Source: Micropterus salmoides (Eukaryota; Chordata; Actinopteri; Centrarchiformes; Centrarchidae). Taken from it: a stretch of DNA of 64,000 bases. The notes beneath the pieces were generated by a model. It did no database searches and was not told where the DNA came from. It saw only the letters and a program-made list of their open reading frames with translations. The position numbers and the translations under genes were made by a program. Of this stretch, positions 25,401 through 40,400 are shown piece by piece; positions within the stretch are counted from its first letter, which is position 1; every line of letters begins with the position of its first letter. The DNA lies in NCBI RefSeq assembly GCF_014851395.1, contig NW_024040707.1, forward strand, positions 21,411,943-21,475,942, in the 5' to 3' direction.

Positions 25401-28400
25401 GAACCCTCCAAGCAGGACTGCACCGTCTGAGCAGCAGCCCTGGGTGGGGGAGCCAGGGTCGTGGCATAGAAGACTGCTGGATAATGCTACATCTGTGAGA
25501 GGATAAGAGGGGAGAAGTATGTGTCGCTGTCATGATTTCTGCATTGTGGGTAAAAAAAATAAAATTAAAATTAAAATTTCAAGCAGTCATGCTTTATCGT
25601 GTGTTGCTTAATCACTTACATTTCTATTTTTCTCTTTTCAGAAAGCTAGTAGAAAGCTATTTTGAGACCATCTCACTTCCTGTCATTAGTAGAGAACGGC
25701 TTTTTTAAAATAGGTTTTATTGGTCTGAGGATTTATTTTCACCTTGTGCACTATGAGATAGAACTGAAAATACACTTTTCTATGAATGGATATAATCCAT
25801 AAAAATAAAATTTTTGGCAACTATTTTAAATAAATGTGTGTGTAATGGGAAAATTAGCCCATTGCCTGATCAAGAGTTAAAGCAGTTAATGGAGGGATGG
25901 GCTGAGAAACACTGCAACAGACCTCTGATGTGACATTTCCCCAAATGACATTCAGTCTTTATGTCACCTTGATTCAAAGGCACTCTCCATTACAGCAAGA
26001 GCATTGCATTTCACCTTGTGTTCAGCAAATATAATGCTAGACATACTGTAGATACCTGCTATGCCTGCTCTTAACCCATGGGTCAAAAGTCGACTGAGTC
26101 AAAAATGACCCATGTTCATTCCCTATGTTTTTTCATTTGATTACCATTATTAATTAAAATTTTCCTTTCTTACTTTATGAACAAACATAGGTTTTGTGTT
26201 TCTACATCAATTTCCCTATGGAATTCGATAGAATATTTGGAAATGGTGGCACTTAGGAATATATTTACTGTGGACAACTTGCCAAACATTTACAACTCAA
26301 CATGACTGCTTTTGTATGTAAGCTGGATGTTGCCAACTTCAATGCTTACGCCAACTTCACTGCACAAACCCCCTGATTACATGGGTGGTGTGACCAATGC
26401 ACGGTGAATCAGGAAGGACCTAGGCAAAGAGTTTGTCATGCCACATATGAAGAGGGAACACCCCACCTCCAAAAGCATTTTATGGCAATGGGAGATTAAA
26501 ACAAAATAAAATACAGCCACCAAACAGCCACAGGAGGACATCAGGCAGGGGGGGCCAAGTGAAGAGGAAGGAAGGTGCGAGATCTGCCCAGCTGCCAAAG
26601 ACAGAAAAGGTGTTCCCAGGACACCAGGCCTATGTGCAAGGAGCACAAATATGTAGTCATTTGTGAGGCATGTAAGTACTGAGGTGGCAATTTGCTCTGT
26701 ACCCATGTGATTTTTATTTTATGGGTGTTATGTGTGAAAAAGTAACATATTCAAATATTAAATGTATTATTTTTTTACTCCAAATTACTGCTAAAATACT
26801 TATTTTAACAACAGTATTATTATAGTATGTATTAATTATTTTTAATCACACTTGCACACATGGGGCATGTTTTGCTTGTGCATCAAAGATTTAAAAGCAG
26901 GCACACAAGGTGACCGTGTGAACTCCATTTTTTCAACTTTCAAAGGAATTATATCATGAGGATCTGATCATATCATGTAATCATTTTACAAAATGCAGAG
27001 TTCCAAATTAATGATTGGAAGCAAACTGTAATTAAAGATCAACAAATAGTATAGCTGTAATGTTGTTTCACAGCTTTGTCTGATGTAGCTTAAGTTTCTG
27101 TTACCATTAACATTTGAGTCACAAGGCTAAGCCTCTGATTCTCTGAAAAAGAAATACAAGGCAATGTTTGGAAAACCCAGAAGGCCATTTAACAAAGCTT
27201 AACACTACTCTGAAGGTATTTTTAGAATCCTCAAAGACACGTCTAACCAGCTGGAAGAAAAAATATTCTGTTTGCCGCAAAATTCAAAAGTTTCTATCTA
27301 ATAATCTATACAAAGATGTGAAAAATGACACAATGTCCTTGCTCAGTTTGTACAGTGTGAACCAAACTGAAAGCATTTTACTATCACTTATACTTTTCAA
27401 TGTTAGTGTTATTTCCAAGGACTCCAAAATAACGTGTTAGTAGTTTTCCTGTGCTATATAAATAGAGCAAGGACATGCGTTAATATGTCTAATATCACAG
27501 ACTATGGTCTAGACCTGCTCAAGTGCCCTGAGTTTGAGTGCTTGAATTGAATTGAGTGTAATGTCTGACTTCCTGGATAGTAAATAGAGTTGCAACATGA
27601 GAAACGGGTTAAAATCTTTTGTATCATTCAACAGATTCAACATATCAACAGATAACACCCATTTCACCAAAATTCAGAAAAGTGGTTTAGTGAGAAGCCA
27701 ACAAGAATTGTTTGATTGTTTCTCAGTTGTTTTAAATGTGCACAATATTGTGCTGCACATCACAGTGGCTTCAATGAGGGCTGACTAAATTCAAACAATT
27801 GTAGAATGACTTGCCATCTTTTCACCCACATTACCGCTTCCAACCGTAATTCAATTAAGGGGATGAGGAGAGATATGGGCATTTGAATGTTTGTGTACCG
27901 GTTTGTGGATGCGAAACTACAAATCTACAGCCGCCCACTACCAACACTTCATGCTCCACCCGTCCACCCACTCTGCATTGTACCTGTGGAACTCTGCTTG
28001 AGCTTCTCATTTTTCTTTTTCCTCCACTTCCATGGCTTGAAGATGCGCCCCAGGGTGGCCAGCTTGCTGTTACGTCGTATGGGTGGAGTGTGGACTCCGG
28101 ATACCAGGCAACCGGTCCTCAGCACCCTCTGCTGGTCCACCAACTCTACTACAGTGACAGTGACAGCCAGAGAAGGGTCGAGAGTTTTTACAGGACGATG
28201 AAATGGGTGGTGAAAGAGTGGTGGGTTGGTTTGGAGGGTATAGAGGAGAAGGATCGAAGCAGTGAAATAAGGGAAAGAGAGGGCAAAGAAAGTGTGTGTG
28301 TGTGGGGATACAAGGGATGAAGATAAAAATCACGAAACGTGCCAAAGTATGTGAGAGGAGACAGAGAAAGAGGGAGAGAGAAAAACCAGAGCACAATTAG

Positions 28401-31400
28401 TACGCTCACCTTACTGAATAAACCATGATGGACTCCTGGACCAGTGCTGTGAACAGATCAAATTAGAAAGACTAATTTGATCACGGCACACTCCCTCACG
28501 GCTGCTATTTCTCCTCCCTCCGAGCCATGCGTCATGTATCAAAATAAACAACTCTCACAATCCAAATTTGGAGGGAGCACACACAGACACAGACAGCCTC
28601 ATCAGACTACAAAAGATGCATTTCCCCGGAGACCAACAGGTGTGCCAGCCTCACTGCTTTCCCAGAATCAGCATTTGACTCGGCTGCCTCGTTTAACGGG
28701 ACTGATTGAGTATGTTCTCTGTCCCAGCTCTCACAGGACATATGTCTCCCAAGTGATCGGTGTTTCCAGGAAGTGCAAATATCTCTGTAATATGCTGAAT
28801 AATGCCACAAAACAGGCACAAAGCATGCCATTTGTTTTGTCTCACAAAGCCATGATGATTTGGATGTGTTCATGTAACTTATGTCTGAGAAACGTTAAAC
28901 CAAATGTGCTCATTTTCATTGTATTTTCTGCATGCAGGCAAATACTTATATTTTGCTTTTTTGGATCCCACCTGGCTCCCACAAAGTGCTTGTTGATCTT
29001 TCAGGGGTCCCCACAAAATAACAGAAATACTCTCTCTATGTCTGTAATGAATCTATGACCTGTAATAATACATCATAATACATCCCCATTTGTGATGGGG
29101 GAGTCCCAATACTGTGCTGCCATCCGTGCACATCCCGCCCTTTTGTCCCTTTAAAGGAAACTTGTATTTTAAGGAATGATAGCTGGGACTCAAATGAGGC
29201 AAAGTGTGGGTCTGTGGATCTGCGCACTATGGTATTGGGTTGCCCGTATCTAGTCACAAAGAGAGCCAAGCGCAAGGAAACGCACAATAAATGCCATGTA
29301 TTTTAAGCGCTACATGCGTCAATGTCACAAAAAAATGCAGTGATATATGCCTTCAGGAGGCTAGTATCTTTGTTCGAATATTCAGCTGAGAAGGAGGCAA
29401 GGATTTGTGATGGGGGAGGTTTTGAGGGGGTGGAGGACAGGGGGAGGGGGGGGGGGTGTTACAGTGTGGCTCAGGGTGTGATGTAGAGTACAGTGATGGA
29501 GGAGGGAGGATACAGCTGACTCCTTTTAATGCTTTTTTTTGCAGTCCCTTGCTTCTTCCCTGAAGCACATGGGCAGAGAGTAGAATGGATGGTGGTAGTG
29601 ATTGGGGGAGGACATGAGAGCTGAGCAGAAGAGGAGAAACAAGGAGAGGAGAATCATGAAAGTAGAGGAGAGGAAAGAGAGGGAGAGGGAAAGGGAAAGG
29701 GAAAGTAATGGCATGGCGGAAAACAGAGAAAGAAGTAAAGGAGAATATATTTCTGGTAAATGGTAAATTTTCCAGTTCGGTGTATGACCCTAAAAGTTCC
29801 TGGAAACAGGTCAGTTAACCATGCACACCCGTCTCACCGCGTCATCATCACTACTGTCACACATGCAGCGTGGCAGACGTGGCGCCGCACGCAGAATCCA
29901 GGTCAAGCTTGAAGGAAACGCACCCAGTCGCGCTGAGAAAAAAAAAAGCTTAAGAGAAGAGGAGGGGGAGTAGGAGGGGTTTTGGCTTGTGTGAATGTGA
30001 GGGAGAGAGAGAGAGAGTGTGTGTGGAGAGAGATGTGGGGTGGGGGGGGAGGTGGGGTCAGGCCCGCTGCTGTTGCCATGGCGACCACATCCAGATGCTG
30101 CCGCAGCAGTGGGAGCCAGCGGGAGGAGCGAGTCAGTCTGAAGCTTAGAGGAGAGGAGGAGAGACGAGAGCAGAGGAGCCCCCTACACACACACACACTG
30201 CCTGCCATATCTAAAGCCAGTGGCAGCCCAGTGCATTGTGGGTAGGGGGTGAGGCCACATGGAGGTAGAGATCTGTCTGCATTTTGAAAGAGGGGAGTAG
30301 ATAGGGGGGGGGGGCATAGAAGGGGGATTCCAGGGAGAAGAGGCGAGAAGGAGAGATGGGAGGGGGCTGTTGCTATACGGAAGAGCTTGTAGGACAATCT
30401 GGGCTCGCCCAATCACGGAGCAGCTATTTATAATGCATATCAAGTAACTCTTCATTTTTCATAGAAGGGATGGTTGTTCAGAGAAAATGACAGGAGTCGG
30501 GGTAAAGCACAGGAATTAGTTGAAAACACATGCATGCACATGGAGATTACTTTTATCCGTCGGATGAGGATGTATCGAAATGTGTGTCAGATAAGCATGA
30601 ATGGACTACATGCACCATGTGGTGATGATGTGCGATTCTAATTAAAATGCTAATGCAAACAGGATTTATTAAATCCATGTGTCATTCTGATGCGGTGAAC
30701 CAATAGTCCATTTGCTGTATGCCCATAGCCCTCTCCAGCGCAAGTCAGCTGTTATTCCAATCGGGCCATACACAAGATAAAGTTAAAATTCCCAATAGAA
30801 AACATAATATCATTTATAAATGACCTCAGGAATGCAGGCAAATTAATGAAATGAAAGTGGACAATATGATGATGTGTCTTGGCAACAGAGAGTGTTAGTG
30901 TGCCACCAGGGACCACACCCCACTTAACCAGCTTGTCAGCACATTCAGGAGCATAAGATCTCTCCCCACATGTACACATTGAGTATACCCCCTTCCCAAG
31001 CGCCTACAGTGAGATAATGAACAGGAATGTGTTCTATTAAAATATAGGAAATGAAAAATAAAAAAAGTCCTTTGTCAGTGATGAATCCCCAAACACCCGT
31101 TTCTCCTGCTCTGTTGCAACACTGAAAACCACAAAGGCAAACAATGTGAGTGAACAATGAATACAACAGTGAATCTGTCTGTGACCTTTTCAGATTTTAC
31201 AATGAAAGGGATTCGCATTGAGGGGTTAGGATAATATCACTGGCATAGTTTCAGCAGGGAGGTTGTATGAGGCAAAGCCTTGCTTAGCTGAATCACCTGG
31301 TAGACCGATCTAATGAGTGGGTTTGTGTAAAGCACTCTCTGTTATATTAAAAGACAAATCATAATAAACCAGCACACCGGTATTATTTTGTAGTCCTTCT

Positions 31401-34400
31401 TCATTGGCACACACATTTTGTCAATAAATGTTCGCACCATTTACCTGCGTTACAAGTAAATTGAACATTCTACTATTATGTGACTTCTTGTTTTACAAGC
31501 GGGTGTTTAAACCTCTCAAACACAATCAGCACTCAGATCTTTGGAATAGCAATGCTGAAAAGCCATTTGGAGGGCTGTCAAAAAATACTATTTGTCCTTC
31601 AAATTACAGTATAACACTTAAAACGAGTACAGTCAGGTGAACTTTCCCACACACTAAAGTTTTTTTGGTCTGTGTGTTAGTAGTGTCATTCAATTTTAAG
31701 AAATAATTAGTTAATCCTAAGTTTTACTGTGAAGAATGGCAATGTTGATCTGTCAGTCTGTCACTTTGGTCCAGACTGAAATATCTCAACAACTATTACA
31801 GTACATTGATCACAGAGGAATTTTGTACAGGCATTCACGGTGCCCACAATCCTGTCAGTAGGTCATTATGAATGCTAATGATTCTGGTGATGCTCTGACT
31901 TTTCCTCTAGCGCCACCAGCAGCTTATGTTTTCACAAATCCCGTCAAATGTCTCAACACAGACCAAGTGGATTGGCACAGACATTCAAGGTTCCCAGAGG
32001 ATGAATCCTAGGAATTTTGGTGATCCCCTGACTTTTCCTCTTCATCATCACAGAACTGTGAAACACTTTGTGTTTTTGAGTGAAATGTCTCAACTACAGT
32101 ATATTACAGCATATTAGTATGTTAATTTAGCACGCTAACATGCAAAGCTAAAGTGTTGAACACAGCTCGTACTAGCTAAACATCAGCATTGTAGCTCTGT
32201 GAGCATGTTGCTATGTCAGCGTTAGCATTTTGATTGAAGCACCATGTGTCTAAACAGCACCACACAGCTGCTAGCATAGTCGTAGACTCCTGTTACTACA
32301 CATACCTGCAGCAAGCCAAGCAACCAAACCTGTGGCCAATAACAAATATATATATCATTATACAACCTTTCCTGTTGAATACTGTATGTGTGGCTCAGTG
32401 GTCTCGTCACAGCTATAAACAGCATCAGACCGACCCTTGACCCCCATGCAGGCCCCACAGAGCCTCTGTTCCTCGCTTAAGCCACCCTGCTCCTTCCACC
32501 CAGACAACTGATAATGTGCCCTTGAATGGACCACCTCCTTACCCGCTGCCACGCCAGCTAACCTTCTCACTTTACCCCCCTGGCTTTACAACTGTGCTGC
32601 CATCTGTCTGTAGCCCCGCTGCCTCAGGGGCTCAGCCACAGCCACGGCACACAGCTAATGACATGCAGGTGAAAAGCAGAAGGGCTGAAGAAACATAAAA
32701 TGAAAGGAGTATGAATGACAGAGAAAGGGTGAGATCCAGAATGGAAGTGGTCAAGTATGGAGTGATTTAATAAAGGAAAAGCAGAGAGAAACAAAATGAC
32801 TCAATTTTGTTTATCAGGATCTGTGTTGATCCACTACATCAGGCTCTAAAAAGAGCCAAGTCCACCCAAGACCCACATTATTAATATCTGAAAATCCTTG
32901 TCTCATAAAGCTTTCTTTCTTCTGAGATGGATTTTGTCACTGCTCTGAACCTTTCCCCCATGTACAGATTTGCATATCCAATGATTATCAATATTCATCC
33001 CATCCAACTGTGTTTCAACAATACATAAATAATACAATTACTAATAAGCAAAGGATCTTTCTTATCTTCAGGTCAGTTTAATTATAAAATACATACTGGA
33101 CAATTCTACAACCCTAATTAATTAGACGAAGGACCATGAGCACCAATGAGGACACTGGGGTCATGTCCTTGTTTTTGTATTTTTATTTTTTTTTACCTTT
33201 GTTCATTTCCATTTTTCAAACAACAATGTACTTCATTAGGAGGGGAAAGAATAGTACAACATTTTCATTTAACAACCTACCATGAATTCAATTTTTAACA
33301 TTAAAGGAGAAAGAAAACACACAGCTGTCCAGCTGTACAGCTGTCCTAAACAAACCAAATCTAGCTCCTTAAAGCTAAATGTGTTAAAATGACTCATCCT
33401 GACATATATGTTGCGTTCTATAATGTTTTTGTGGGAATGAAACTCATTTCTGGGAAAACAGGGTATCATGGCATAAGGCTATGTGAGTCTGCAAAAGTTC
33501 ATCAACATGATTACAGGCCAAGTGTGAAACTCCAGCGCGTGGGCTTCTGGCATCAAGAGAGTGAAATGATGTCAGTGAGGCCTGCAACCAATAGGAAACG
33601 CCTGAGGCATTTGTTTGTTACCATATGTTGGTGTTGAAAATGAGGACTAGCGGGCAGCATCAACAAAGAGAACCAAGAATCTAGTTCATTCTCAAGATCA
33701 GATAAAAGGCTGTTTTCAATCGTCACTTTTAATTTCAACATCTGCTGTAGATGTTGGGCTGAGTACAAACTGATTAGATTTTGGTGGTGATCACTGGAAG
33801 GTTCTTAATGACTGTTCTGTCAAAACTGAGTTAGCCTCATCAGTGCATACTAATGTTGGTGCAATGATGTAGTCTTCAGTATTAATGGGGCAATGATTTT
33901 ATACATCAAGGGTAGTTTAGTCATCATGCAAGTATAGTCGTACTACTGTGTGTACTGTATAATTACCCCTTGTGATGTCATCAGGGTTACATGGGCTTGA
34001 CTTGGAGCCTTTGTCACAAACTTGTTGCATAGCGTTTTAAGGTGTTTTTGGAGCTTGACCATACTAGAGTATAGTCAGGATGTGTCACCCTCTGTTCTAT
34101 AGTTCCTTTCCTTTTTCCTTTCCTTTATAAAAAATCTCTTATTATTCTAATAAAATCTAACATTATTATCTTGAACTATAACAGTCAAAGTTAAAGTAAA
34201 AAAAAATATAATCATTTATTAAGAGCTTAACAGTCAAAAACTCCAAAGCTAATCTGCTTCATCAGAACTGTGTGGGGGTGGTTTGATCAGATTTGCTTGA
34301 CAATGCTGGAAAGCACACAACACACCAACTGTCATCACGTTTTGATTTAAATGTTGCTACAGTGGGATTGGTGCACCGAAGTACACAACATCGTTTCCTA

Positions 34401-37400
34401 ACTGAGCCTCGCCCATTTCAAAGCAGTGAGAAGAGCACAGACAAAAACACAAATACAGGAATCTCATGTGAAATAACCAATACTGTTCAAGGCCTCTAAG
34501 TATTTTTTTAAAAATGCATTTGTAAGTAGTTTTTTAGCTGGGTGAAGAAATAAGACATTTAATTAAAAAAACAATGCAAAAGGACTGAATTAAAGCACAT
34601 TTTAAAAATTGTTCAGCACTGGTTTTTGCTCTTTAAATGTTTTTAAAAGGTTGTTGGCCTGGACAGGTATTGACCAAGAATTTGCTGAAGACCGGTACCA
34701 CTGCTTATACAGAACTACTGAAAATACGGATGAATGCCTAGACACACACAAGCACAAGCACAAGCACATAAACACATGACACATTTACACACAGACACGC
34801 CTCTGCATTATAACCAAAAAAAGACTATCTTTGACCAACTGTGAAAGCCTCACATCCCCCCAGCGAGCCGAAAATGTTCCTGCTAAAAGTGCTTTTCCTG
34901 TCACCCACACAGTAGGGCAGGCCTCAGAAAACGTCATTCCAGCCTGCTCTCCCAACAACAACCACCAGAGGAAGAAGAAGACCCTGAATGTGTCCAGGAA
35001 GACATCCAGTCCACAGTTAAGTTTTGGGCTATGTTCCCATTATAAGAAATCTCATCCTATTCCATCAAAAAGCTCCTTCCAATCAGGTAATGGAAGTCTT
35101 GGTTCACCCTGCGTACCTTTGGGCTGTTCCTGCAGTCTATCACATTAATCTAACAAACTGCAAGATTCATGTTGACTCATTCAGCTCCTTTTATATCTTA
35201 AAAAGTGCTGCTTGCAAAAGATTTGGTTTAATTATAAAATTGCACTTTGCTGACAAAGAAAGTGGCAGGCAGGCTTGTGTTTACAAAGACTTTCCCAGCG
35301 ACAAAAAAGTCACGGCTTCAATCTTGCAGCAGCCAATGTGTCAATCAGCAGTTTTGAAAGTGTCCTAGAATAATATCCTGAACTCCAACTCAGTCTTTCT
35401 TAATTTCGTAAGATGACAGCAAATGTAAACGTGAACAGTCATCGCTTCCTGGAAGCAGCCGGTACTCTCAAAGTCTATGCACAGGTGAGTTAGACGTGGG
35501 TCTTCAATGGGGCGTGGGCGCTTTCAGTCAACGAGGCCAGATATAGACTCCAGTATCAGGAGTCAGGTGGGTGAGCAATGGTGTGTAATTTGTTCCTGTT
35601 ATTTCCACTTGATACTGAAGCTGATAGCTCAGTTCCACTCGCTCTGCAGGGAAGAGAGCACAGCATGGTCTCCAGGCAGGAAAGACAATAGGAAGGTGCA
35701 CAGAGGGACAGCACAAATCACCACTGTTATCATTGTAATCTCTAAACAAGTTCCCACAGCAAGGATGCCACTCACATTTGGATTCCCTCAAGTGTGCAGC
35801 AAAGCAAGTGTGGGACAGTTTTGGGCTTATTCAAAACACCCTGATGCAACTGCCTAAGCAGTAGAAACTAGAACTAGAACAGGGAACCATAGTGTACAAT
35901 AGTGTGTGCAAAGCTGCTACTCCTCAAGGGAAACACAAAACTAAGTAAAAATAGCATGACATTTTTCACCATGTTTTTGTCCAAAAAAGCTAGTGTTGAT
36001 CCCATGTGCTGAACCTGAAATAGGTAATGCTCGGCCAGGAAGAACGCTGGCCAACATCTCAATGTGTGACGCCAGGCAGTATAGACACGAGTCACTGCGC
36101 TAACTGTCCAGTAACCTCATTTGTCATGGATATATATAAACAAGGTCAGACCTCACATGCTTGGTCGTATTTTTCACTTTACCATGTTACGACCATGTCA
36201 AAAGCCATCTCATGCATAACATGGAAGACATGGGATCAAACAAATATGCTGCCTGTGGGATCTGCTGAGAGACCAGAGTTAGCAAATGTGATGTGTGTTA
36301 TATAGATTACAACAGTCATGACTGCAGTTAAAGCCATAGTAATTTAAAGATAGGGTTCTGCTCCCACCTTGATTTTAGACTAGATTTCATAAAGTAATGT
36401 TTTGGTCCAATTAAAAACGGCTACAAGTACATACAGATAATAATACAAGCCGGATTCTGAAATTATGTCGACAAAAAAGAAATGTTGCTGTTTCGAAAAT
36501 GATTTTGGTCTGACTAGAGCAAAATTTAATCAGTCCTACAGTGGAATCTCTGACAGCTGTCTGGGACTGATGGCAGACAAAAACTGTACAAAAGATTTTG
36601 CCCAGTTACACAAACACATTCATTTGTGTGACCACACAAGCTTCCCTGCAGCCGCTCTGTGCCAGAGGGATGCTGCCGTGGTGAAAAAGACATTATAGGG
36701 CAGTCAGGTTTGAGCCATATGATGAATCAGTATTGATGAAGAAGTTGCTAGAAGCCACTCACTCATCAATAATGACCACAGCCTCGGTTCTACAGGCTTG
36801 GCCCCAGTTCTAATAGCAGTTTTAATAGGATTGGATTGGCGCTTTGGGCTTACATGGATGTATGGAAAGATTAAATTAAATGGAATTTGTGCCTGGATCT
36901 GCACAATGTGCTTTCCTCATTAATATATCATAGGTACAAAGGAAAAAAAAATATTGCCGGGTTTCTTTCTGAGGCTGTGATCCGGGACAGACTCATCAGC
37001 ACACAGAACACAGCTCTGCTTGGTTCAGCAACCTGCTGCAATGCAAAGGCTGCTGCTGTCCATGGTGCTGAAACTCACTCCGCTAGGCTACAACAAAGAC
37101 TCCTGACCAAAATCACTCCCTATTCACACACTTGTGCACTATATTCCCTTTTATTTGAGTGTTCAAATGCCTAATGCACCCAAACTCACACTGTAACAAA
37201 AGTAGAAGGCTGTTTCAGCAATTCTCATTTTTCAATATGCACTAGACAGTGTCTTCACCATAATATGGCTGCAACAAATGTACATTTTTGACATCATTTA
37301 ATCTGCTGATAATTTTCTGGATTAATCAATTCATTGTTTAGTCAAATCACAAGTACCCACGGTGACATCTCCAAAATTGCACACCAACAATCCAAAACCC

Positions 37401-40400
37401 AAAAATATGATTAAAAGATTAAACAACAATGAAAACAGTAGTGTAGTGTTTTCTGAGTGTCCAGTAAGGATTATTTAACCCTATACTTCCCATAATGCAC
37501 ACATGTACATTTCATGGTCACTAACTAAGATTTATCTACCATCATGCATTGTGCAGACTGGGGGGGAAAGGTATATTTAGACTGCTGCCAGATGAGAGTA
37601 AGCTGACCTTAGTAGTCTCTGAAATTTTGACTTTGCCTTCTGACACACTATATAGTCCTCTGCATACAGTAGAATTCCCAGTGTAACAAGTAGTGGATCG
37701 TAAATGCGTAAATGATTACAGACACATGTCCATAGCATATGTACTACTTTGGATAAAAATCCCACGATGCAGTGCTTTGATGAATGTCAAAATTGATATC
37801 ATGGGGCAATACAAGTACAACAGTCATTCATTGCATTCATTGATTTTGCATTCTGCATGATAAAGCGAAGGGAGACAATTCTTTCAGAAGCAATTTTGTT
37901 ATATTTGTTGAATTTCTTACATCCCAACAGCAATCAATAAATCCAATGCTCTGACACAAAAATGACAAAAGTCCAGTATATATGGTTGTAGCAGTATTGT
38001 CATAAGCACGGCCAGGCGTTTCATTTGGTTCCTATATATTTCCCGATAAAAAAATCACTAAACTACATGAGTGCGTGTTTATTATGTAGGGAACAGTGAA
38101 TGAATGATTTTGAACACAGCCAAAGAATCTCTAAACCTTCACTCACCTTCCTTCTAAATACTCCCTCTCCCTCACAACAACACAATGAAAAGCTTCGATT
38201 AATTTCATTTTTATAACTGTATCCCTTTTATTACAGTTATTTGATCTGGCTATGCATTTAATTTACCATCTCCGGAGAGGCTGGCAGAGATGTTCAATAA
38301 TAGCGTAAGTGCCTATCAAATATTCACTCTATGGAGGGACTCACACCACTTTCTCCCATCTCTGTGGTAGTTTAAAGTCTGTCAGTCTGCCTCGTCGTAC
38401 CTCCCCTGCTTTAGGTGAAAGAACTTTACCTGCCTCTGGTTCCTCTTTTTTCTTTCTCACTCCATCCTTAATCTATGCCTCCTTCCTGCCTGACCCCTAT
38501 GTTTCTCTGTCCCAGACAGGAGCGTTTATCGTTGATGGGGTCCAGGACTCCCCTCTGCCCTCTTCATCTATCTCTGACTGAATCTGGCAGGTTCGTTAGG
38601 AGAGAGGGACACTGTGGCAACGGAAAGGTGTGAGCATACACTGATTTATGAGTGTCTCTGTGTGTGAGATAGGGAGAGAGAGCGCTAGAGAGACAGTGGA
38701 GTGTCACAAATGTGCTGCTCTGGATGTTACAAACTCAATGACTAGGAGGTGTGACTTAAAAGACATTGTAAAGCATCTATATATAAATTAAATATATTTA
38801 TATTCAGCATTCTTGGTTTAACTTTATCATATTAAGATCTACATAGGATCCATCGAAATTGGCCAGGTGCTGGAGCTCATGCGGAGCTTTCCAAATCAGA
38901 CCCACATAGCCAATGCCTATTTGTTAATGGTCTCCTATAGACTATTCATCATCTCACCGCGGCCAGTTAGCAATAAGGACAACTTCTTGGCTTTCATTCA
39001 ACTAAGGCCGTTTCTCTCTCCTCCATCTCCTCTCTGCCTCACTAATTCAGCCTCCTGTCCTTTTCTCTCCAGCTCCTTTTCTTCCCCTTTCCTCCAAAAA
39101 ATGTATCCACTGTTCTACAGACTCAATGCCCAGAGGAGTTTCATGTCGTAGCTCTTTACCCTTCACAGCATAGTGCATGCAACTGACTGAACTCCATTTA
39201 ACCTCAGCCTTTTAAAGCTAAATAGCTCCATTACATACTGTCTTTATGCTGGGGTCTCTGACAGGTGTTCAGGGCTGCTTGGGTCTTCATTCTCCTGTTC
39301 TCACAGGGCTGTCTGTTCAGCTGCCTTCTAGGATATTCCGGCTGTGATTTTCTGATTGTTTTCATTGAGTCTGCACAGACCTGCCAGTTCTCCTGTAGCT
39401 CAATGCACACATGGATGCACACGCCAAAAAACACGCAGACAAAGCAGGTGTATGCACACAAACAACAGCCGCAGCAACACATGGCTCAAACACTGTCAAA
39501 TTCCTAATCTGCTTCTGCATCCACAGGGAGCAGGCATGATGTAGGGTTTTTTATTGCTGTCGTCATTTTTGTGCTCCATTTTTATGGGTGGCTGAAAGAG
39601 AGTCTACAGAGAGCGGAGCTCAGCAAGGCATCCAGATGCAGCTTATCCCCATTCACTACTTGGCGGTCATGGATCCACAATGCGACAGTACAGTTAGTAC
39701 AACGTCCAGTTATGTTACAGTGAGAGAGGAGAATTAGCTTTGGTTTTGGAGGGTTGATTGGACATTTGACACTCATTTGTAATGAAATGGTGATGGTTAT
39801 TGTAACTGAGTTACTTTTCACAATTTTCTGACATTTTAGACTGAACAACTGCTTGAAAAATAATGGATTTATGGATGAATAAATAATATAACACAATAAA
39901 AATTGTTACTAGCAGCATGAGAAAGTGAAGAAGAGATGTGTCACCCAGTAGAGATATTACAATGGTACAGTAATATCTCTGGTGGAATTGGTGGAATTGT
40001 GGGCGGTGTTTCAAATCAGTGAGCAGGTCTTCTTCATGGCAATGTTGAATGATTTATTTTATTTATTATTGTGATAAAGTGCTTTATGTATGTGCAAATA
40101 TGTATTACACTCAATTAGCCAAAAGAAAGACCTTCCCAACTTGTTATTTTCACTATTTATGACAAATTTCCAGTTTAATTTCCAGAAACCTGGCAATCAA
40201 TAGTCAGATGGGTGGCACATAAAAGCTAAAACAAACAAAAAAAAACAGAACAGAAAAAGAAAAGCTTCGATTCTCCTTGGCATGAATTCTCCAAGACCTC
40301 AACAGGATGGATGAACAACGTTCTTCCAAGAGATACTCCCTCATGTGTAGAGAACACTGTCTAACACGTTGCTGAAAAATCTCCCATACAGTAGGAGTTC

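Noticed and set aside
26071..26090. TTAA plus cccatgggtcaaaa as a piggyBac left terminus
   Set aside because: Only one end is visible and no complementary right end was found; kept only as a possibility in the piggyBac entry.
27281..28720. CRISPR-like or tandem-gene arrays anywhere in the window
   Set aside because: No regularly spaced direct repeats were seen; the only arrays are microsatellites and transposon tails.
28477..29058. 193-codon plus-strand open frame
   Set aside because: Longest unassigned frame in the phactr3 intron, but composition is random-like and there is no recognisable domain; chance occurrence is likely.
29903..30412. 169-codon minus-strand open frame, Ser/Leu/Pro-rich
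   Set aside because: Produced by GA- and G-rich low-complexity DNA read in antisense; no domain, no splice context.
34831..35368. Overlapping 105- and 114-codon plus-strand open frames
   Set aside because: No similarity to known families, no good splice or start context, ordinary AT-rich intron sequence.
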